Shown one piece after another: positions 57,496-64,000 of a DNA stretch of 64,000 nt; the first letter of the stretch is position 1; the number at the start of each line of letters is the position of its first letter. The DNA is from Xylogone sp. PMI_703 (Eukaryota > Ascomycota > Leotiomycetes), in assembly GCA_021399445.1 (NCBI GenBank), contig JAJTUQ010000017.1, positions 62,001-126,000 on the forward strand, given 5' to 3'. The notes under the pieces were generated by a model that was given only the letters and a program-made list of their open reading frames with translations, was not told where the DNA came from and made no database searches. Made by a program: the position numbers and the translations under genes.

Positions 57496-58320
57496 ATGCC
57501 AGTCCCACGATTCTTTGTCGTAGCAAGGGTAGTTGGATCAGCAGGATCATTTTCCAAGGTAATTCTTCCGGATTTTCCTTTCCTCCCTTTAAACAAAGCC
57601 TCGAATATAACTAACTCCCCTCCCTCCAAGTGGGTAGAGCGCCTCGTCTCCCTCTGCGAGGTCTCAGCCGCCGAGCCCCATGGAAGTTCCTACTACTGGG
57701 GACAAGATCTCGACGGAGAACCAGACACACTCTGGGGTCTAGAAGGATACTCGCATGCGGTTGGCTTCTTCATGGGCCATCCAGCATCAGATGTTTTCAA
57801 GCGGGAAATGTCACTTGTTGATAGTGACAAACTTTTGAAGACAGTGCAAGGCCTAGGGAGTCCGGATTATGACCTCCATCATTATGATTGGTATGGGGGG
57901 TTTTTGACTCGGGAAGAGGATGCGGATAAGTATGCTAAGAACAGTCATGTTGCAGTGCATCATTTCTGGGCGAAGGAAGGGAAGAGAGAGGAGTTGTTGG
58001 GGAAATTGCTGGGGTTTGCGGAGGGGACGCAGGTTAAGGAGAGTGTTAGTGTGCAGAGTGCTGCGGTTTTGAAGGAAGTTAATGATATGAATTTGGCTAC
58101 GCTTTGGATTAGGTGAGCTGTGCAAAACATTTGATGACGTGGGCTAATTCTTCATAGGACGAAAACCACGGATGACTTCAAATCCTTCCAGGGAACGGAT
58201 GCGTATAAGTCTTTGACGGAGGAATTGAAAGCGGGCAGTCAAATAGTTACTGAGACCGAGTTGCATAATTCTAAAGCTTTCAACGGAAGTATTGATAAAA
58301 AGCCGAAATATATCTTGTAA
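57496..58320 (+). CDS. ABM-domain (antibiotic biosynthesis monooxygenase-like) protein
   Basis: Proposed exons 57496-57558, 57631-58112 and 58158-58320, giving 235 residues. Intron 1 (72 bp, GTAATT...ACTAAC...CAAG) has no stop and a length divisible by three, so the frame also reads through it. Intron 2 (45 bp, GTGAGC...GCTAAT...CATAG) joins AG|G to give LWIR-TKTTDDFKSF. The start MPVPRFFVVARV and the later SHVAVHHFWAKEGKREELLG and NDMNLATLWIR are typical strands of dimeric alpha/beta-barrel ABM domains, apparently two in tandem. A middle block reads GLEGYSHAVGFFMGHPASDVFK. Such proteins act on quinones or polyketides in many fungi, but the substrate here cannot be inferred. Intact and not RIP-mutated. 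Confidence 0.78.
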
Positions 58321-59074
58321 GATAGGAATGAAGGTCAATGGTGTTTTGCAGAACTTGTCATACTTAGAGTGATTGGATTATGTGAAAATATTGGATATTT
58401 AAGGGAAGTTTTTTATTTTAAAGTATTTTTTGCCATAATTCAGTGTGAGACCAAATCAGGGTGGAATCATATCTAAGGCCATATAGTTAGAAGCCGTAAG
58501 TCGATGCAACGTTTTGATATATATATGTTCCAGCCGATACACCAATTTGACGGTCAGTGTATCGTCTAGCCATACGTCAATTGCCTCAATATTACCCCAC
58601 AGTAGCGGTGTAGCTTCAAACAACGCTTCTCTCCTACTTTCTATCCTTTGCACCTGTAAATTGTAGTATTATTATTATTCAATATGGCTACAATTGAGTC
58701 AATCAACCCTTTTCCAAATGTGTCGCATATTTACGGTTTTGTGATTTATGATGTATACAGTCTACGTATCCTGATAGCTAGGGACGCCATAAGCTTTCTA
58801 TGTTACGGACTGTAAACTACACCCGTAAAATGAGTTATGTTATAAACACTCCACTTTGTTCTACTACTATATAAAGTTGAAGAGTATAGAGGATAGAGGA
58901 AGAAGGATAGACACAGATCGTTCAATATAAGCTTATTTTGGCCATAGTGTAAATCTCTGTAATACATAGCATATTATGCAACAAATGATGTACGCTTCGC
59001 TTTCCAAGACTATATATATAGGGAAAGCTATGTCAATAAAGAACGGATTAATCCACAACATTAGCAAAGAATGA
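58321..59074. other. Intergenic, no gene seen
   Basis: About 750 bp. 58865-58985 has a TATATAAAG box followed by purine-rich sequence, like the promoter part of an LTR, but I could not find a partner repeat or TSD. Confidence 0.45.
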
Positions 59075-59697
59075 ATGAATGCGTTCTTGCACAATCCAAG
59101 CCTCAAACCAGACAATCGAGCAGATAGCAACCTAAAGCATAGACCACTTACTCAATTCGAGCTCAAAAACAGTCAGTTGTATCGATTGCCGGACTCACGC
59201 CATTCAGAAGCAAGATATGCTGTCCAAGATAGTGAGGTATTTGATATTATTGCTCAAGGACATATCAAACTCCTTCATGCAGGACGAGATAAAGTATGGC
59301 CAGTAATTGAGCAAAATTACTATGGAATCAAGCGTGATGATGTCGAATGGATGCTCAAAAGATGCAAGACATGTTCCTCGAATATGCTATCTGCTACCAA
59401 AGCTCCACTTCAACCTATTATTTCGGAGAAACCTGGGAGCATATTCAAGTGGATTTGATCGATATGAGGCATGAACCGTCTGGCCAATTCAAGTGGATAT
59501 TATATATCAAGGACCATTTTACCCAATATTTACAGTTATATCTACTCAAAGTAAAGAATCAACTTTAATTGCACGAGCATTTGGTCAATATATCACGGCC
59601 TTCTCACCTCCTAAAATTGTACAGTGTAACAATGGCAAAGAATTCAAAGGTGCTTTCCTTATCATATTACGCAAATATGATATTCGAATATTTAATG
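59075..59697 (+). pseudogene. Gypsy/Ginger-like integrase fragment, interrupted by a LINE
   Basis: Three overlapping frames (59075-59458, then a -1 shift near 59445, then another -1 shift near 59550) encode one integrase. The HHCC zinc region reads IAQGHIKLLHAGRDKVWPVI, then YYGIKRDDVEWMLKRCKTCS. The core has QVDLIDMRHEPSGQFKWILY, DHFTQYLQL and PKIVQCNNGKEF (family 'QVDLIDM', 'Y.DH.TKF', 'QSDNG.EF'). This is the type seen in KRBA2/SCAND3-like and Ginger or gypsy integrases. It stops at 59697, exactly where the LINE tail begins, before the catalytic Glu. Codon use and GC content are host-like, with no RIP. Confidence 0.82.
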
Positions 59698-59721
59698 GAT
59701 GATGATGATGATGATGATGAT
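59698..59721 (-). repeat. (ATC)n tail of the LINE
   Basis: GATGATGATG repeated for 24 bp. On the LINE's own strand it is an (ATC)n 3' tail placed right after the conserved end GGGCGGAATAG. Confidence 0.8.
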
Positions 59722-59979
59722 CTATTCCGCCCGGCTAAGCCTAAAAGGGCACTAGTACTACGTTTCTATCTAATACAATTCTATACAAATAACTCCTCCC
59801 TCGCACTAGCCCATACTATACGTTCTCGTGTCTCGTTATTAGTTACCAGTCTATATATATTCTAATTCGTCGGTTTCCCGCACATTTTGTGTGTTAATAA
59901 GTATGCTTGGAGGCTTTTCTCCAGTCATACAACGTCTTATTTTCGGTGGTTGAATCGAAAGCTTATCCGTACGGGTCGT

Positions 59980-62500
59980 AAAGTATGTTGTCGAGGTTGT
60001 AGTGTTAATTTTGGTTATATTTCTTCCTGTGTACTTCTAGTTTTTGGTTCGTAGTTCAGACGCCTTGTGGCTATCGCATATTCGATCGTTGTATTTACTA
60101 TTACTATATCGGGGCTCCAATTCTTCTTGCTTTCCGTCTTCTTACTTAAGTGATATGTCAAATTCCTGGCTTTCTCTCCTGCCTTTTGCATCATTGGTCG
60201 CCTCTGTGATTCTTACTGTATACACTTAAATAAGAAATGCTTTATTGTTTCTTTCGCTTACCCATATGTGCATATCTCTGTGTCCGTTGCCTTAATCCTG
60301 AATAGGTGACTGTTCAGTCTGTTCTTCCCTGTACATAGTTGTGCTAGAGTTCTTGCTTGTCCCTTGTTGAACTTGTCGTACAACGTTCGGGTATGCTTTC
60401 CCAGTAGTACCTTGTCTAATCTTCTCGAATACTTTCTTACTTCTTTGGGTATATCTCTGGCTTTCCTTGCCTTGAGGGCTTTATTTGTCGTGGTTAATTT
60501 AGCTTGGTATATGTTGGTTTTTGGTTTCTTTCCATCTATTGTAGCTTCTCAAGCTTGTCCCCTTGTTTCCTCTGTCAAGTTGAATTCTTTCTCCTTCGGG
60601 ACCCATATTACTTTAACCTTTATTTTCATCTTTTCTAGCCTCCTTGTGACTTCGTAGATTTGGTTAATGCTACTCTGGCCTGATTGTTGCTGTAGTCGTT
60701 GTATTACTTAGGTTATTACTAGATTACTGGTGAAAATTGTTATACTTTTAGTTATATGACTGAGGTTAATCTCCTGTGCCACTCTGGCAGTTATTATCAA
60801 CTTTGCTATATACAGGTTTTGCTCTGCTTTTGCTCCTAATATAGTTAATCTAATTACTAAATCTCTGATCAAAATATACTGGTTAATATAATTAGTTATA
60901 CTTTTTATGCTTATTAATTCTTTCCTGATTAATGTCTTTATTATTATTAATACTCCATGTCTGTATTTAATCTCTTTATTTACTTCATTTAAGTCTGTAA
61001 TAATCTTTATTCAAGTCTCCCAAGAAGTAATAATATATAGTTAAATAATTTCCATCTTGTTTATTAATATCTTCTAGTAAGTTTTAACTATCTTTTACAG
61101 TAAAGATGTAAATTTTGTATACTTTTTGGCAGATATTCTAGTTAATAAATGAATTTATAATAATATTCATGTTTATACCCAGAATACTGTTACTTTCTTT
61201 ATATGTCAATCTTCTATAATATATAAACTAACTTTTGTTTTAGTTATTGTTATAATTATTATATAGAATATATTAATAATTATTTAAACTTTTACTTTTT
61301 GTAATTTGTTCAACATAATTACTTTTTTGCTAGTATACCTGTACATTTACACTATTAACATATAGTCAATTACAGATGTTATAATTATAATAAATAATTT
61401 TCTTATAGTTAATGTTAATATAACTTATAACCTCTTTAATACTATAATTACTTTCAAGCTTTTGGTTACTGTTCTAGAGATATATTCTTTGAATCAGAGT
61501 TCTATGTCCAGTATTACTCCCAGCAATTTAACACTTTCCTTGGGCTCAATTTCTACTCTTTTTATGTTGTATAGTTATATACTAGTCTTTACCTTATTCC
61601 TGGTAAAGTAAATCAAAGTCGTCTTGTCTAGCTCGAATATAACTCTGTTATACTTCTCTTACTGTATAGCTTTCTGGATTACCCCTTCAATTCTAAACCT
61701 GTTCACTTCTGCCAACTCTCTTATTACCCATATTGAGTAGTTGTTTACAAACGTTATAAATTCTCCTTTAAAACTCAGTTTATACTATATTAAATCAGTA
61801 TTGAAGAACAGAAAGAAGATTAAAGATAATAATGACCTTTATAATAACCTAGCCTATAATAATTCTTGCATTTCTGACATTGTACTATTGACTATTATAA
61901 TTATTATTTTATTAGAACAAAAAACATCAATCCAGTTAACTATATATTATAGTATTCTGTATATCTTAAGTTTTTACAATAATCTTTCCTTATACACCTT
62001 ATTATAAGTTTCTTTTACGTCAAAGCTGATCAGACTCAGTACTTTCTTCTTCTTCTACACATCATATATATATTCTTGTAATAATACTAGTACTTATTCA
62101 GTAGACTATTGCTTTCTAGCCCTAAAGTAATTTATGAATAACAATCCCTAATACTCTGTTATATACAATAACCTTTTTGTTATTACTACTTCTAGGATCT
62201 TTCCTAGTATTAATAATAATAAGATTAATCTTTACACTTTAGTTATTACATAATCTCTTTTTTTGGGCTTCTTCAAAGATATAATCTTTACGTTTCTCTA
62301 TTATCTGAGTAATTCTCTTTCTTACAAAGACATTTAAAACAGGTATATAATAATGATTTTTATTACTGGCCAGATTTGTTTCCATATTATAACTTATATC
62401 CTATCTTCTCTTAATACTTTCCATGAATTCATATTAAATACTTTTTTTCCCACTTCTTCTACTATTAACTAAGGCATATTTACTACTTACTGTTAACTTT
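59980..62500 (-). pseudogene. LINE ORF2: reverse transcriptase, RNase H and C-terminal domain
   Basis: Minus-strand blocks in order: ILGKILEVVITKRL and VLSLISFDVKETYNKVY ('GK..E......', 'S.V.FDVKGA..GV', with the RT catalytic Asp, about 62250-62010); FELDKTTLIYFTRNK and KESVKLLGVILDIEL ('F...K....F', 'V..LGV.LD', about 61640-61520); then VILKRL..., the thumb. RNase H-like sequence follows at about 60950-60700 (damaged). The C-terminal part is clear: LYDKFNKGQARTLAQLCTGK and NRLNSHLFRI (Tad 'LARLRTGH..LN.YL'), then KETIKHFLFKC and TTIEYAIATRRL. Stops are mostly Gln/Trp conversions. Confidence 0.82.
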
Positions 62501-63158
62501 TCTCTTTCTCTTTCTCTATTTCTTCGGGCAGTGAAAAGAAAAATATAATTAATAATTCTTTTGACTGTTCTATTGTACCTTATGTTGTTATATTATCTTT
62601 CTTTTTCAATTAAAGGATTTTGTCGAAAGTTATATTATTATTCATATCTAAGAACTTAAAAATTTGTCATATGTTCTTACTTTCTGTCAAAAAGCTATCT
62701 TAGTATACTTTCTTTTGTTTATTAATTGCCTTATAATATTCCTTTGTATTATCTTTGGCCCACTTTTCTAACTCTGGCAATATACTCCTTCTTCTCCTTT
62801 GTACTCTGGCTTAGTTTCTTTAATAAATATATACTTTCCTCAGTTATGTCAAATCGGCTGTCTATTATTGTTTTACATATAATGATAGTCTAGCTTTTGG
62901 TGTCAAACTCTGGATTATTTCCATTATTATTTCTATAAGTTTATTAATTTATTATTATATATCACCCAGTAATAGTTTATTTTATAGTTTCTCTTTAACT
63001 CTCTTTCTTATCTTATTCTATAATACTTCTTTTATAAATAATCTTTTTGTCTATAAAGTTTCCAAAGTCTTTAAGTCTATAAAGTTTCCAAAGTCTTTAA
63101 GTCTATAATCGTCTCTATAACTCAGTAGTCTAAGCTATATTCTGTCTTATGAATATTA
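62501..63158 (-). other. LINE 5' part or unrelated AT-rich DNA
   Basis: The endonuclease would be expected here, but no motif can be read. A tandem duplication of about 29 bp (AAGTTTCCAAAGTCTTTAAG units) lies at about 63056-63106. Confidence 0.4.
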
Positions 63159-63163
63159 CACTT

Positions 63164-63747
63164 TGTAACGTTCCTACTAAGATATGGGGTTGTCTATCAC
63201 TCAAATGATAGACGAAGGTAGAGGGCAAGAGAATAACTTCACAAAGCTTAGGATAGTTATTATGAAATGCAGGTATACTGTAAATCAATTGAGTTAAGCA
63301 CGAGGCTCCTATCTATTGTGAAACTATCTACTTATATAATGAGGGTTAATATATTGAGTATATTGGTTATACCCTATACTCGATATACTGGATATACGCC
63401 TTACATGATCACTTATTTGCTAGTACTAACTGTTTGTACATACAAGTAAATAGTTAACATAAGCAGAAAGGTAGTATTAATTTCCTGATAATACTATTAT
63501 CTAGTTAGTACAACCAAAGGGTTAGTACTATCAAAGTTATAATACTATCCTTTAACTTGTACAACCCTTTTATAGTACTAGTGTTGAACTTGTACTATCC
63601 TTTTGCTAGTACTAGTAATGTGATAATACTAGTGATACTATAACCAGGTCTCTGATAATTATCTTAATTTATACTTATTTAACTAAGGCAACGGCTATGA
63701 AAGCCTTATAATCTGGTCATTTGTTACAACCTTGTAAGGTCATAACA
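63164..63747 (-). repeat. 3' LTR of a second gypsy-A element
   Basis: Reverse complement of the gypsy-A LTR (starts TGTTATGACC, ends GGAACGTTACA). The bases right after it (63748-63760, TTATCCCTTTCCT) are the polypurine tract, so this is the 3' LTR of a minus-strand element whose body lies to the right of the window. Confidence 0.9.
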
Positions 63748-63837
63748 TTATCCCTTTCCTAGTTTAACGTCGTCTTAACACTTAAAGCTATAACTACGAA
63801 CTTCTTCCCAAGAACCAAACTTTCCCTTCTTTTCATC
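63748..63837 (-). other. Polypurine tract and leader of the antisense ORF
   Basis: 90 bp matching 10028-10117 in reverse: polypurine tract, then TTTAACGTCGTC and a pyrimidine-rich CCCTTCTTTTCATC just before the antisense start codon position. Confidence 0.75.
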
Positions 63838-64000
63838 ATATTACCTAAATATAAGTCTAATTATAAAAAATATATGAGAAAAAGGAAAATGATAAAGAAT
63901 TCTGGTTATTTCATGACTTTCAAGTGTTATTACTGTTTTGTTAATAACAAAAAATATTATTACAGTCCTTAATTCATTAAGTACAACGAATATATTTGTC
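63838..64000 (+). pseudogene. Antisense ORF of the second gypsy-A, N-terminal part
   Basis: Third example of the antisense ORF, cut by the window end. The first codon is ATA (ATG in gypsy-A), then LPKYKSN where gypsy-A has PPKRQLE. About 33 codons on, the pattern C-x2-C-x6-Y-x9-Y-x2-Y is read (KCYYCFVNNKKY...KYNEY), which fits the first five ligands of Zn2Cys6 with RIP Cys-to-Tyr changes. One in-frame TAA. The spacing matches residues 38-61 of the gypsy-A ORF. Confidence 0.7.

Larger units (their letters stand above)
59698..63158 (-). mobile_element. Tad/I-type LINE retrotransposon
   Basis: A non-LTR element on the minus strand with reverse transcriptase, RNase H-like region and conserved 3' end, ending in (ATC)n within the integrase fragment. 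The 5' limit near the gypsy LTR at 63164 is uncertain. The 3' 1.1 kb (59.7-60.85 kb) is much less AT-rich than the rest. Confidence 0.8.

Noticed and set aside
58801..58983. Possible solo LTR (TG...CA ends, TATATAAAG box)
   Set aside because: No partner copy in the window and no flanking duplication.

Overview
This window looks like a chromosome arm of a filamentous ascomycete (Pezizomycotina). About 1-46.8 kb and 60.8-64 kb are very AT-rich and full of transposon relics. Their in-frame stops fall almost only where Gln or Trp codons are expected (C-to-T / G-to-A changes), which is the signature of repeat-induced point mutation (RIP). A gene-bearing, more GC-rich block lies between about 47 and 60.8 kb. 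I saw no rRNA, no convincing tRNA and no CRISPR. Coding-frame, LTR, terminal-repeat and target-site-duplication (TSD) claims were read by eye from the bases.

Layout. (1) 1-19788 is a three-level nest: a copia element (minus strand, LTRs 1-103 and 19600-19788) contains gypsy-B (minus, 1663-16371, TSD AATAT), which contains a complete chromodomain gypsy-A (plus, 3429-10738, TSD ATGAC) and a solo gypsy-A LTR (14670-15284, TSD TTATC). (2) 19919-20096 is a truncated gypsy-B LTR. 20097-26275 is a Mutator-like element (MULE) split by a second, opposite MULE (22516-25111, 8-bp TSD). (3) 26276-30030 is an unassigned island plus AT-rich DNA. (4) 30031-41407 is an 11.4-kb gypsy-D (minus) with two extra ORFs after integrase. 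(5) 41.9-47.0 kb holds two solo LTRs, a Tc1/mariner relic, a pogo-like relic and a copia LTR piece. (6) 47148-49647 is a hAT element. (7) 49.9-58.3 kb is the host region: a broken short-chain dehydrogenase, a Gfo/Idh/MocA fragment, an open GH72-like gene that has lost its nucleophile, a MITE, a truncated LTR and an intron-containing ABM-domain gene. (8) 59075-59697 is an integrase fragment interrupted by a Tad/I-type LINE (59698-about 63158, minus). (9) 63164-64000 is the 3' end of another gypsy-A running off the window.

How it works together. Most of the DNA is dead selfish DNA. The most unusual signal is a conserved antisense ORF just inside the 3' LTR of gypsy-A, of gypsy-B and of the copy at the right edge. 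Its Cys (or RIP-mutated Tyr) spacing fits the fungal Zn2Cys6 cluster, and in the two copies that lie fully inside the window a coiled coil follows. The second is a divergent pair of long unknown ORFs (about 418 and 732 codons) in gypsy-D. Only the GH72-like gene and the ABM gene look like intact host genes.
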